Source: an uncultured Hungatella sp.
Lineage (GTDB): Bacteria; Bacillota; Clostridia; Lachnospirales; Lachnospiraceae
NCBI GenBank assembly: GCA_910585435.1
Contig: CAJUEJ010000022.1
Coordinates: 6,254 to 70,253 of the forward strand
Length of the DNA stretch: 64,000 bases
Reading direction: 5' to 3'
Part shown: positions 50,492 through 59,532 of the stretch, piece by piece
Position numbering within the stretch: the stretch's first letter is position 1
Layout: every line of letters starts with the position of its first letter
Program-made: the position numbers and the translations under genes
Notes under the pieces: model-generated
Told to the model about the DNA's origin: nothing
The model's input: the letters and a program-made list of their open reading frames with translations, nothing else
The model's database searches: none

Positions 50492-52288
50492 ATGGAAACG
50501 AAAAAAGTGGATCTGAAAGCCAAACCCTACTATCTGTCTGACGAGGACATAAAGTGGGTGGAGGATACCATCGCAGGCATGAGCCTGGAGGAGAAGATCG
50601 GGCAGCTGTTTTTCAATATGGGCTCCAGCAGGGAAGAGGAGTACCTGAAGATGACGGTGAACAAGTATCACATCGGCGGGATCCGTTACAATCCTGCCAC
50701 GTCTGAGGAAGTGTACGAGCAGAACCGTATTTTACAGGAAAATTCCAAGATTCCCCTGATCATTGCCTGCAACACGGAGGCAGGCGGCAACGGAGCCTGT
50801 GTGGATGGCACTCTGATTGGACATCCGGTGAAAATCGGCTCTACCAGGAATCCAAAGTATGCCTTTGAGATGGGACGCATGTCCAACAAAGAGGCGGCGG
50901 CTATTGGCTGCAACCTGTCTTTTGCCCCCCTTTCTGATATTTACTATAACTGGCACAATCCGGTTATCGGCCTGCGCAACTTCGGCAATGACCCGGAGCA
51001 GGTGGCACAGATGGCTACCCAGTATATGCTGGGAGCCCATGAGAACCCAGGCTTTTGTTGCGCGGCAAAGCATTTCCCGGGAGACGGTCTGGATGACAGA
51101 GATCAGCATATTGCCAACAGTGTCAATACATTTACCTGCGAAGAGTGGGACAAGACTTTTGGAAAGGTATATGAGAGCCTGATTGACAACGGTCTGGAAG
51201 CCATTATGGCAGGCCATATCATGCAGCCAGCTTACACCCGGTATTTTAATCCGGATATTAAGGACGAGGACATCCAGCCTGCAACCTTGAGCCCGGAGCT
51301 GATTCAGGGCCTGTTAAAAGGGAAATTAGGATTCAACGGCATGGTGCTGACTGATGCCAGCCATATGGTGGGCATGACCTGCCGCATGAAACGGAGCGAA
51401 GTGGTTCCCCATGCCATCGCGGCCGGCGTGGATATGTTCCTGTTCTTCAATGACATGGATGAGGATTTTGAATCCATGATGAACGGCTACAAGTCAGGCC
51501 TGATTACCGAGGAGCGTCTGTCCGATGCCCTTCACAGGATTCTGGGCCTGAAGGCACATATGGGACTTCACAAAAAAGCAAAGACAGAGATCATGCCGCC
51601 TAAAGAGCAGATGAAGGAAATCATCGGCTGCAAGGAGCATAAGGACATGGCAAAGGAAATCTCTGAAAAGGGTACGGTGTTGGTAAAATATCTGGACAAG
51701 GATGTACTGCCTCTTGTACCGGATAAGTATAAGAAGATTATGATCGTGTACGTGAAGGGCGTGGAAGCAGGGGGAATGGGCGCTCTGGTAGCGGCCAGGA
51801 ACGGTTCCGGAAAATCACCGGCCCAGAGGCTTAAGGAGAAGCTGGAGGCTAAGGGATTTGAGGTGTTTATCTACGAGAGCCCTCTGGAGAAGATGAAGAA
51901 ACAGATGCTGGAAGGAGGCAAGCCGGATATCAACCTGTATTTTGCAGGAAAGGATACGATCAGCGAGTTTGCTGCAAGACAGGATCTGATCATCACCCTG
52001 TGTGATGTGGCCGGAGGCTTCCAGGCAGTGGCCCGTCCGGGCTGGGGCATGACCAAGGGCGGCGGAGAGATTCCGTGGTATGTCCATGAGGTTCCTGTGA
52101 TTGCCCTGAACATGGGCCATCCCACGATTATGGCGGATATGCCTCATGTGCGCACCTTTATCAATGCCTATGATACCAATGACCAGACCATGGATGTGGT
52201 GGTGGAGAAGCTGGTAAGCGGAGCGGAGAGCTTCGTGGGAGAAGATCCCATTGACAGCTTCTGCGGACTTTGGGATACCCATTTCTAA
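50492..52288 (+). CDS. Glycoside hydrolase family 3 (beta-N-acetylhexosaminidase/beta-glucosidase-like)
   Basis: 598 residues, no signal peptide. TIM-barrel GH3 domain with AAKHFPGDGLDDRDQH (Lys193-His194 substrate contacts, the KHFPG motif shared with NagZ) and LTDASHMVGM with Asp288 as likely nucleophile. A C-terminal alpha/beta-sandwich follows (about 390-590). Intracellular location fits cleavage of imported oligosaccharides or muropeptides. Substrate class cannot be fixed from motifs. AGAAGGAGG ribosome site; stands alone with a strong terminator. Confidence 0.9.
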   Translation: METKKVDLKAKPYYLSDEDIKWVEDTIAGMSLEEKIGQLFFNMGSSREEEYLKMTVNKYHIGGIRYNPATSEEVYEQNRILQENSKIPLIIACNTEAGGNGACVDGTLIGHPVKIGSTRNPKYAFEMGRMSNKEAAAIGCNLSFAPLSDIYYNWHNPVIGLRNFGNDPEQVAQMATQYMLGAHENPGFCCAAKHFPGDGLDDRDQHIANSVNTFTCEEWDKTFGKVYESLIDNGLEAIMAGHIMQPAYTRYFNPDIKDEDIQPATLSPELIQGLLKGKLGFNGMVLTDASHMVGMTCRMKRSEVVPHAIAAGVDMFLFFNDMDEDFESMMNGYKSGLITEERLSDALHRILGLKAHMGLHKKAKTEIMPPKEQMKEIIGCKEHKDMAKEISEKGTVLVKYLDKDVLPLVPDKYKKIMIVYVKGVEAGGMGALVAARNGSGKSPAQRLKEKLEAKGFEVFIYESPLEKMKKQMLEGGKPDINLYFAGKDTISEFAARQDLIITLCDVAGGFQAVARPGWGMTKGGGEIPWYVHEVPVIALNMGHPTIMADMPHVRTFINAYDTNDQTMDVVVEKLVSGAESFVGEDPIDSFCGLWDTHF

Positions 52289-52331
52289 AAGCAAACCTGC
52301 ATGGAGTGATTGCAGGACTATTCATATACTG

Positions 52332-52373
52332 CGGCGCCGGAAGCCTGGATGACAGGTCTTCGGCGCCGTTTTC
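52332..52373 (+). terminator. Terminator after the GH3 gene
   Basis: A long stem: CGGCGCC then GAAG and CCTG on the left, matched by CAGG, CTTC and GGCGCCG on the right with single-base bulges, followed by TTTT. The 235 bp from here to ilvE hold TTGACA boxes at about 52445 and 52464 but no clear -10, and no gene. Confidence 0.82.
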
Positions 52374-52608
52374 CTGCTTTCCGGGGATTACATCACCAAA
52401 CCGGATTTCCCTGCATTTTTTCCTTGAAATTTGATAAAAAAGAGATTGACAGATGCCTGTTTTTGACACATAATTGGATGTAAATGATGTCTGAAATCAT
52501 TTATTATTGTATTTCTGAAATGAAAATAAGTGCCTTGTCTCGTCCATTTACTGAAAGCAGGAAGTATGAGGGAGGCAAAACACTGGCAGAGGAAAGGGAG
52601 AACCAGTT

Positions 52609-53679
52609 ATGGAAACAATCAGAATTGAAAAAACAGCAAATCCAAAACAAAAGCCAGGAGAAGACAATCCATTAGTATTCGGTACGATTTTTACGGATCA
52701 CATGTTTGAGATGGATTACGAAGAGGGAAAGGGCTGGTATGATCCCAGGATTGTGCCCTATCATAAATTAGAGCTGGAGCCGTCCTGTATGGTATTTCAT
52801 TATGGACAGGAGATGTTTGAGGGGCTGAAGGCATACAAGACAGAGGAGGGCAGAGTGCTTTTGTTCCGCCCTGATAAAAATATTGAGAGAGCCAACAGAA
52901 GCAACCGCAGGCTTTGTATTCCGGACATTCCGGAGGATATATTCCTGGAGGCTTTAAAAACACTGGTAGGTGTGGAGAAGGACTGGATTCCCACGAAGCC
53001 GGGGACTTCCCTGTATATCCGTCCCTTTGTGATTGCCACGGATCCTTTTTTAGGCGTAAGGCCGTCTCACACGTATAAATTTATGATTATCCTGTCTCCT
53101 GTAGGGGCTTACTATGCAAGCGGCCTGGATCCGGTGAAGATATGGATTGAGGATGAGTATGTCCGGGCGGTAAAGGGCGGTATCGGAGAGGCCAAGACAG
53201 GAGGAAACTATGTGGCCTCCCTGGCATCCCAGGTAAAGGCCCACGACGAGGGATATTCCCAGGTATTATGGCTGGACGGCGTCCATCGGAAATATATTGA
53301 GGAAGTGGGAGCCATGAATATCTTCTTTAAGATAAACGGCACAGTGGTGACGCCGAAATTAAACGGCAGCATCCTTCCAGGGGTAACCAGGGATTCTGTT
53401 CTCGCGCTGTGTAAGGAGTGGGGCGTTCCGGCAGAGGAAAGAGTGGTATCTGTGGATGAAGTGGTTGCAGCGGCAGAGTCCGGGGCTATGGAGGAGTGCT
53501 TCGGAACCGGTACGGCGGCTGTTATCTCCCCGGTGGGAGAGCTGCGGTATGAAGAAGAGCGGATGGCTATCGGCGGCGGCAAGATCGGAGAGCTGACACA
53601 GAAACTGTATGATACCATCACCGGAATCCAGCTGGGCAGGATTGAAGGGCCCAGGGGATGGAGTGTGGAAGTAAAGTAA
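52609..53679 (+). CDS. ilvE: Branched-chain amino acid aminotransferase
   Basis: 356 residues, fold-IV aminotransferase of the eukaryotic-like long BCAT group. EMFEGLKAYKTEEGRVLLFRP, RSNRRLCIPDIP, PLP lysine Lys196 in GEAKTGGNYVASLA, EEVGAMNIFF, SILPGVTRDSVLAL and CFGTGTAAVISPV are all intact. It catalyses the last step of valine, leucine and isoleucine synthesis and the first step of their degradation. GGGAGAAC precedes the ATG. No T-box leader seen upstream. Stands alone. Confidence 0.97.
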   Translation: METIRIEKTANPKQKPGEDNPLVFGTIFTDHMFEMDYEEGKGWYDPRIVPYHKLELEPSCMVFHYGQEMFEGLKAYKTEEGRVLLFRPDKNIERANRSNRRLCIPDIPEDIFLEALKTLVGVEKDWIPTKPGTSLYIRPFVIATDPFLGVRPSHTYKFMIILSPVGAYYASGLDPVKIWIEDEYVRAVKGGIGEAKTGGNYVASLASQVKAHDEGYSQVLWLDGVHRKYIEEVGAMNIFFKINGTVVTPKLNGSILPGVTRDSVLALCKEWGVPAEERVVSVDEVVAAAESGAMEECFGTGTAAVISPVGELRYEEERMAIGGGKIGELTQKLYDTITGIQLGRIEGPRGWSVEVK

Positions 53680-53771
53680 ACTTGCTCAGCAGGGAGTCCG
53701 GCTTGCCGGGCTCCCTGCTTACATTCTGTCAGGATAACAGGACAATATGCTGCATTGAGAGGGAGGAAATC

Positions 53772-54698
53772 ATGGCAGGGATTGGGGAAGTTTTGATGAA
53801 GGCGCTGGCATTTGTTGCCATTATTGCTATGGGATATGGTCTGAAGCGGGCAGGAGTTTTCCATGCCAAGGATTTTTATCTCATATCAAAGATTGTAATT
53901 AAGATTACATTGCCGGCTGCCATTGTGGCTAATTTCAGTAAAATCACCATGGAAAGCTCCATGCTGATCCTGTGTGTGCTGGGGCTGGCATGTAATGGAT
54001 TGCTTCTGACTGTGGCCTACTGCATAAACCTGACAAAATCAAGAAAGCAGAAAGCATTTGATATGTTAAATATGACCGGATACAATATAGGCAATTTTAC
54101 CATGCCCTTTGTCCAAAGCTTTTTAGGCCCTGTGGGCTTTGCAGCCACCAGCCTGTTTGACGCGGGAAATTCTGTCATGTGTACCGGTGTTACCTTCAGC
54201 CTGGCAAGTACAGTAAGCGGAGGAGGCCAGGAGGGCGCCGGATCTGTAAAGACGGTTCTGCGGACGCTGGTATCCTCAATTCCTTTTGACGCTTATGTGA
54301 TCATGACGCTTTTGACAGTCTTTCATCTCAGGCTGCCGAGGGTGGTGATTCTGTTTGCGGAGACGGCAGGGGGCGCCAATGCATTTCTGGCGCTTCTGAT
54401 GATTGGAATCGGGTTTGAAATCCGTATGGATAAGGACAAGGTGGCAGAGATAGTGAAGGTTCTTGCTATCCGTTATGGCATTGCATTGGCATTTTCTTTA
54501 GGGTTTTTCTTTCTGCTGCCGTTTCCGCTGGAGATCCGGCAGGCACTGGCAGTTGTGGTGCTGGCTCCTGTTTCCTCTGTCAGCCCCGCTTTTACCGGGA
54601 AAATCGGCGGGGACGTGGAGCTGTCCAGCGCTATCAATTCCCTGACGATTGTCATCAGTGTTGTGGCAATTACGGGGGCATTGATTTTGGTTTTGTAA
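53772..54698 (+). CDS. AEC-family transporter (auxin efflux carrier/malate permease-like)
   Basis: 308 residues, ten predicted membrane helices in two inverted halves typical of AEC proteins (MGYGLKRAGVFHAKDFYLIS near the start, FTMPFVQSFLGPVGFAATSLFDAGNS in the middle). Likely moves an organic acid or amino acid; family members include malate and malonate carriers. ATG 53772 behind GGGAGG. Lies after ilvE, so a branched-chain keto acid or amino acid is possible but unproven. Confidence 0.9.
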   Translation: MAGIGEVLMKALAFVAIIAMGYGLKRAGVFHAKDFYLISKIVIKITLPAAIVANFSKITMESSMLILCVLGLACNGLLLTVAYCINLTKSRKQKAFDMLNMTGYNIGNFTMPFVQSFLGPVGFAATSLFDAGNSVMCTGVTFSLASTVSGGGQEGAGSVKTVLRTLVSSIPFDAYVIMTLLTVFHLRLPRVVILFAETAGGANAFLALLMIGIGFEIRMDKDKVAEIVKVLAIRYGIALAFSLGFFFLLPFPLEIRQALAVVVLAPVSSVSPAFTGKIGGDVELSSAINSLTIVISVVAITGALILVL

Positions 54699-54721
54699 AG
54701 GGATGAATGGAGTGATAAACG

Positions 54722-55261
54722 ATGCTGTATACCATGTGTTATGATTCACCGGTCGGCCGGCTCTGGCTTGCTGAGAAGGAGGAGGCCCTTGTAGGGCTTT
54801 GGATGGAAGGGCAGAAGTATTTTTTTGGTTCATGGAAAGAGGAGGCGGGGGAAGAAAAGGAGACAGAGGTTTTACAGCGCACGAGAAGGTGGCTGGACCG
54901 CTATTTTAAGGGAGAGAAACCCCAGATTGAGGAGCTGGTTCTTCGACCGGCCGGCAGTGAGTTTCAGAAGGCAGTCTGGAGGATTCTCTGTCAGATACCG
55001 TACGGAGAGGTAACCACCTATGGGGAGATTGGGCGTAAGCTTGTTGCCAGCCAGGGGCTTGCCAGCATGTCTGCCCAGGCAGTAGGCGGTGCGGTAGGCC
55101 GTAATCCTATTTCCATTATTATCCCCTGCCACCGGGTGGTGGGAGCCAGCGGGAGTCTGACAGGGTATGCAGGAGGAATCCAGAAAAAGGTGAAGCTTCT
55201 TACTTTGGAAGGGGTCAATATGGGAAGCTTTTTTGTCCCGTCTAAAGGGACAGCGCTATGA
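54722..55261 (+). CDS. ogt: Methylated-DNA-protein-cysteine methyltransferase
   Basis: 179 residues. The C-terminal half has SEFQKAVWRILCQIPYGEVTTYGEIG and the acceptor site PISIIIPCHRVVGASGSLTGYAGG (Cys136). It removes alkyl groups from O6-alkylguanine by suicidal transfer. It overlaps no gene but ends 35 bp before tag; the two form a small alkylation-damage repair pair. Confidence 0.96.
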   Translation: MLYTMCYDSPVGRLWLAEKEEALVGLWMEGQKYFFGSWKEEAGEEKETEVLQRTRRWLDRYFKGEKPQIEELVLRPAGSEFQKAVWRILCQIPYGEVTTYGEIGRKLVASQGLASMSAQAVGGAVGRNPISIIIPCHRVVGASGSLTGYAGGIQKKVKLLTLEGVNMGSFFVPSKGTAL

Positions 55262-55295
55262 TCATTGGAAAAGGGATAGGAGAAATGGGCTGAAC

Positions 55296-55862
55296 ATGGA
55301 ATGGGAAGATGGAAAAGTAAGGTGTGGGTGGGCGAATCCAAAGAATGAGGCCTATCTTCGATATCATGATGAAGAATGGGGCGTTCCTGTGCATGATGAC
55401 AGGAAGCTGTTGGAAATGCTGGTGCTGGAAGGCTTTCAGGCAGGCTTGTCCTGGGAATGTGTGCTGAATAAACGGGAGGCTTTCAGGCAGGCCTTTGATG
55501 ATTTTGACCTGGAGAAGGTATGCGGGTATGATGAGGCGCGTTTGGAGAAGCTTAAAGACAATCCTGAGATTATCCGGAATAAACGGAAGATACAGGCAGC
55601 GGCAGGCAATGCAAAAGTATTTCGTGAGATACAGAAGGAATTCGGAAGCTTCGACCATTATCTCTGGCACTGGACGGAGGGTAAGGTGATATATGAAAAG
55701 GGAGTGTCGTCTTCGGCGCTTTCCGACAGAATATCGGCGGATCTGAAAAGGCGGGGGATGAAATTTGTGGGAACTACTATCATCTATGCCTATCTGCAGG
55801 CAGTGGGGGTTATCTATTCTCATGAGGAAGGATGCTTTTTGGAACACCATGAAAAGAGATGA
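55296..55862 (+). CDS. tag: DNA-3-methyladenine glycosylase I
   Basis: 188 residues. CGWANPKNEAYLRYHDEEWGVP with the N-terminal zinc Cys, LEGFQAGLSWECVLNKREAFRQAF (catalytic-pocket Glu) and the C-terminal GMKFVGTTIIYAYLQAVG plus His residues that complete the zinc site. It excises 3-methyladenine. ATG 55296 chosen because AGGAGA lies upstream; co-transcription with ogt is likely. Confidence 0.96.
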   Translation: MEWEDGKVRCGWANPKNEAYLRYHDEEWGVPVHDDRKLLEMLVLEGFQAGLSWECVLNKREAFRQAFDDFDLEKVCGYDEARLEKLKDNPEIIRNKRKIQAAAGNAKVFREIQKEFGSFDHYLWHWTEGKVIYEKGVSSSALSDRISADLKRRGMKFVGTTIIYAYLQAVGVIYSHEEGCFLEHHEKR

Positions 55863-55935
55863 CCCAGAGAAAGGTTGAAGCGTTTGAACGATGAATCTTA
55901 CGGAATTGGATAATATGAAGGAATAGAGAAAAAAC

Positions 55936-57345
55936 ATGAAAAAGAAATCGAATTTTAACTGGAGCTCCTTTATCAGGCATATCGCCATCATCGCAGTCCC
56001 GGTGGCACTGCAGAATCTTCTGACTACCACAGGGAGCATGGTGGATACCATGATGCTTGCATCTCTTGGAGAGAAGACGGTGGGAGCAGTGGGCTTGTGC
56101 GCCCAGTTTTCCAGCCTGATGTTTGCCGGGTACTGGGGATTTGTAGGGGGCGGCATGATGTTTTTCTCCCAGTACTGGGGGGCAGGGGATGAGGATGGGA
56201 TCACCCGTTCTTACGGGCTGACCCTTTCCTTTATGATGGCAGTGGGGGTTCTGTTTGCCTGCCTGGCTGTCCTGGCTCCCGGGGTTGTGATGAATGTTTA
56301 TACAGATAAGGAGGAGATCCAGCAGATCGGGATTACATATCTGCGGATAGTGGGATTTGCATATCCGCTCCAGATTGTGGCTATGGCTATGAGTGCGCTG
56401 CTGCGCTCTATTGAGCGGGTAAAGATTCCTCTGTACGGTGGAATCGCATCTGTGTTTGCCAACTGTTTCTTTAACTATCTTCTGATTTTTGGAAAACTGG
56501 GGCTTCCCAGAATGGGGGCAGCGGGAGCGGCATTGGGGACTGTGTTGGCAGGTATGGTCAATATCTGTGTTCTTCTGGTGTTTATCCTGAAAAGGAAAAT
56601 CCCGTTTGTCCTGGCTTTTTCCAGACATTTCCGGTGGAACCGCGGCTTTGTGGGGCAGTATCTGCAGAAATGCTTTCCCATTCTCTGCAATGAGGTTCTG
56701 ATCGGTGTGGGAAACATGATGATCAACATTGTTCTGGGGCACCAGAGCGAGCAGGCTATTGCGGCTGTGGCAGTGTTCAGGACTTTGGAGGGGCTTGTCA
56801 TTGCCTTCTTCAGCGGCTTTGCCAATGCGGCTACCATCCTTGTGGGCAAGGAGGTAGGCGCCGGGAACCACGAGGTGGCATTTCAGAGAGCCAAACGGCT
56901 TATCTATCTGTGCAGTGGATTTATCGGAATCGCCTGTCTGGGGATTATAGGGATCCACAACCCTCTTCTCCATGCCATGGGGCTTCATGGCCAGTCTTAT
57001 CAGATCGGCACGGGAATGCTGCTTATCTACAGTGTGGCAGCCCTTATGCGTATGGGAAACTGGGCCCAGAATGATACGTACCGTTCTGCCGGCGATGCGG
57101 CATTTGGGTCTGTCATGGAGATTACATTTATGTATCTTTTAGTGCTGCCATGTGTGTATGGGGCCAATTACGGGCTTCATGCCCCCTTCCTTCTGGTGTT
57201 TGCCCTGTGCTATGTGGATGAGCCGATTCGGTTTTTGATTATGCAGTGCCATATGTACTCAGGGAAATGGATCAAGCCGGTGTCTGATGCAGGGCTGGCA
57301 ACCATTGACACATTCAGAGAGCAGCACGGAATTAAGAAAAGATAA
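55936..57345 (+). CDS. MATE-family efflux transporter
   Basis: 469 residues with twelve predicted helices. The N-terminal half has ALQNLLTTTGSMVDTMMLASLGEKTVGAVGL and the C-terminal half FSGFANAATILVGKEVGAGNHEVAFQRAKR, the paired MatE signatures. It probably exports cationic drugs or metabolites in exchange for Na+ or H+. It ends 1 bp from the convergent rubredoxin gene. Confidence 0.93.
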   Translation: MKKKSNFNWSSFIRHIAIIAVPVALQNLLTTTGSMVDTMMLASLGEKTVGAVGLCAQFSSLMFAGYWGFVGGGMMFFSQYWGAGDEDGITRSYGLTLSFMMAVGVLFACLAVLAPGVVMNVYTDKEEIQQIGITYLRIVGFAYPLQIVAMAMSALLRSIERVKIPLYGGIASVFANCFFNYLLIFGKLGLPRMGAAGAALGTVLAGMVNICVLLVFILKRKIPFVLAFSRHFRWNRGFVGQYLQKCFPILCNEVLIGVGNMMINIVLGHQSEQAIAAVAVFRTLEGLVIAFFSGFANAATILVGKEVGAGNHEVAFQRAKRLIYLCSGFIGIACLGIIGIHNPLLHAMGLHGQSYQIGTGMLLIYSVAALMRMGNWAQNDTYRSAGDAAFGSVMEITFMYLLVLPCVYGANYGLHAPFLLVFALCYVDEPIRFLIMQCHMYSGKWIKPVSDAGLATIDTFREQHGIKKR

Positions 57346-57346
57346 A

Positions 57347-57961
57347 TCAGGACACTTTTTCGAAATCAGAGGCCGGATGCTTGCACAGAGGGCAGATAAA
57401 GTCCGGGGGAAGCTCTTCGCCTTCGTAGATATAACCGCAGACCGTGCAGCGCCATGTGGTTTTTCCGGAAGAGGCCGGCTTCTCTGGCTTGGGTTTGATG
57501 GAAGACTGGTAGTAGGTGTAGGTGGCGGACGGGACGTCGGATAACACATCCATATCCTCTACAGAAGCGATGAACAGGGTGTGGGTTCCCAAATCTACAG
57601 TCTGCTCTACAGAGGCGCTGATGTAACCGTTGGTTCCTGCGGTTACGTAGTAAAGCCCGTTGACGCTGCGCACACAGTCTTTGAAATCTGAAAATTTGTC
57701 TGTGTCACGGCCGGACTGGAAGCCAAAGTGGCGGAAAATGTCAAAGGAGGCCTCTTCGCTTAAGACAGAGATATTGAATTTTTTGCTGCTCATCACCAGA
57801 TCGTGGGTGAAGTTTGCCTTGTTTACGGTGATGCTGATACGGTTGGGCTCAGAGGTCACCTGGCCTGCCGTGTTGATGATGCAGCCGCTGTCTCTGCCTT
57901 CAAAACCGGAGGTCAGGACAAACAGGCCGTAGCTTAACTTGAACATGGTTTTTGGATTCAT
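57347..57961 (-). CDS. hrb: Flavin reductase-rubredoxin fusion (high-molecular-weight rubredoxin)
   Basis: 204 residues. Residues 1-150 are a flavin-reductase-like FMN domain (YGLFVLTSGFEGRDSGCIINT, ITVNKANFTHDLV) and residues 165-204 a rubredoxin with CTVCGYIYEG and CPLCKHPASDF binding one iron. In clostridia Hrb passes electrons from NAD(P)H to flavodiiron proteins for oxygen and peroxide reduction. Start preceded by AAGGAGCAG. Stand-alone, convergent to the MATE gene. Confidence 0.95.
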   Translation of the reverse strand: MNPKTMFKLSYGLFVLTSGFEGRDSGCIINTAGQVTSEPNRISITVNKANFTHDLVMSSKKFNISVLSEEASFDIFRHFGFQSGRDTDKFSDFKDCVRSVNGLYYVTAGTNGYISASVEQTVDLGTHTLFIASVEDMDVLSDVPSATYTYYQSSIKPKPEKPASSGKTTWRCTVCGYIYEGEELPPDFICPLCKHPASDFEKVS

Positions 57962-58146
57962 AGCTGCTCCTTTTAGTCATTTATTTGTGGATCTTTGTAC
58001 TGTTTACACTTGCTTTACATAAGATTAAGTTTAAGAGATTTGGCAGAGTTTGTCAAGCAGGCGCGGTAAGCAATTCTTCTTTCTGCACATAGCTGCCGGA
58101 AAAGTTTTGTGTAAAATGGGGATGTTAAAAGGTATGAAAAAGAGAT

Positions 58147-58195
58147 ATAATTACAGGAAAGTAAATAATAACAGGAAAATATATAATAACAGAGG
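58147..58195 (+). repeat. 18-bp tandem repeat upstream of the Sel1 gene
   Basis: Units at 58147, 58165 and 58183 of the type ATAATAACAGGAAAATAT (2.7 copies) lie directly before the ribosome site of the Sel1-repeat gene. Copy-number change would alter promoter or ribosome-site spacing. Confidence 0.7.
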
Positions 58196-58206
58196 GGAGA
58201 ATGACC

Positions 58207-59445
58207 ATGGGGAGATTTTTCAGTGACATAGCAGAGCAGGCATTGAAGGATATTTACTATGATGTAACCACCGGGCGGGGGCAGGAAAGCTTCAGACGCC
58301 TGGAGCAGGCCTCGGCGGCAGGGGACGGGGACGCCTCCTGTATCCTGGCCCGGTGCCTGTGCGGGTATCAGTATGTGTGGAGCGGCCACGGTTTTCCTGA
58401 GGACGATGACAGGGCGGAAAGCCTTATGCACAAATCGGTGGAACAGGGAAGTGCTATGGGGGTGCTGCTGGCCCTTCGAAGCGGGGAGCTTACGGACAGG
58501 GATAAGGCCAGGATGCCCTTTGCCAGCCTGCAGGAGGCTTTTGATGTGGTTCTGGAGAAGGCAGAGCAGGGTGAACCCTTCTGCCAGTATGTAGTGGGAA
58601 ATGTATATTTCTGGTGGGACTTTCTGGAGATCCAGGGAAAGGACAGGGATTCATTTGCCAGTGTCCAGGATTTCAGAGACTATCTGAGGGAGAATATCGT
58701 CAAATGTGAGGACTGGTTCTGGAAGGCATTCAGGGGCGGGGTCTACTATGCGGGAAATAACCTGAATCAGTACTATCAAAAGGGGGACGAGGATCTGGTG
58801 CCGCCCCAGCCCCAAAAGGCAAAAGGGCTCTGGAAGACAGGGGCAGAGCTTGGATATCCGGTTCATCAGTATCTCTATGCAAAGGAGCTGGGGGAGGCAG
58901 GAAAAAGCGAGGAAGCCCTGCTTTGGCACAAGAAGGCTGCGGACAACGGGGAGAGGGACAGCTGGTTTTATGTAGGCCTGTCCTACGAGGAAGGCAGAGG
59001 GACAGCCAAGGATGAGCGGTATGCGGCCCAGTGCTATGAGAATGGCCTTCCGGATAACGTAGGATGCTGCAACCGGCTGGGCGCCCTGTATTTTCAGGGG
59101 AAAGGCGTGGAGCAGAATTATGAAAAAGCGGTGGCTCTGCTTACAAAAGCTTATGACCAGGGAAGCAAGTGGGGCCTGGTGTATCTGGGAAAGGCATATT
59201 TTTACGGCCAGGGCGTGGCAAAGGATTATGTAAAGGCCAGAGAATTCCTGGAGAAGGTCACCTGGTCCAATCTGGACAGTTATTATATGCTGGGGGTCAT
59301 GTATGCCCAGGGTCTGGGAGTTTCGGAGGATATTAAAAAAGGTGTGGAATTCCTGCAGAAATCCGGGAACCGGCAGGATGCAAAAGAGGAGCTGGCTAAA
59401 TACAAGAAGACCCTGTTCGGGGGAAAATGGGTGCGCAGGAAATAG
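58207..59445 (+). CDS. Sel1-repeat (TPR-like) protein
   Basis: 412 residues from ATG 58207; ATG 58201 is too close to AGGGGAG. The N-terminal half has weak repeats, the C-terminal half four or more clear Sel1 repeats (WFYVGLSYEEGRGTAKDERY, RLGALYFQGKGVEQNYEKA, YLGKAYFYGQGVAKDYVKA, MLGVMYAQGLGVSEDIKKG). No signal peptide, so a cytoplasmic scaffold protein. Partner unknown. Confidence 0.88.
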   Translation: MGRFFSDIAEQALKDIYYDVTTGRGQESFRRLEQASAAGDGDASCILARCLCGYQYVWSGHGFPEDDDRAESLMHKSVEQGSAMGVLLALRSGELTDRDKARMPFASLQEAFDVVLEKAEQGEPFCQYVVGNVYFWWDFLEIQGKDRDSFASVQDFRDYLRENIVKCEDWFWKAFRGGVYYAGNNLNQYYQKGDEDLVPPQPQKAKGLWKTGAELGYPVHQYLYAKELGEAGKSEEALLWHKKAADNGERDSWFYVGLSYEEGRGTAKDERYAAQCYENGLPDNVGCCNRLGALYFQGKGVEQNYEKAVALLTKAYDQGSKWGLVYLGKAYFYGQGVAKDYVKAREFLEKVTWSNLDSYYMLGVMYAQGLGVSEDIKKGVEFLQKSGNRQDAKEELAKYKKTLFGGKWVRRK

Positions 59446-59532
59446 ACTTTTATAAAGAAGGGAGTCTGTACAAGCAGGCCGGTTTTTGCTATACTATTTT
59501 TACATTATTTAATATACGGAGGAAGTTGTGTT

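Noticed and set aside
52374..52608. T-box leader before ilvE
   Set aside because: No T-box core sequence or antiterminator/terminator pair is visible.
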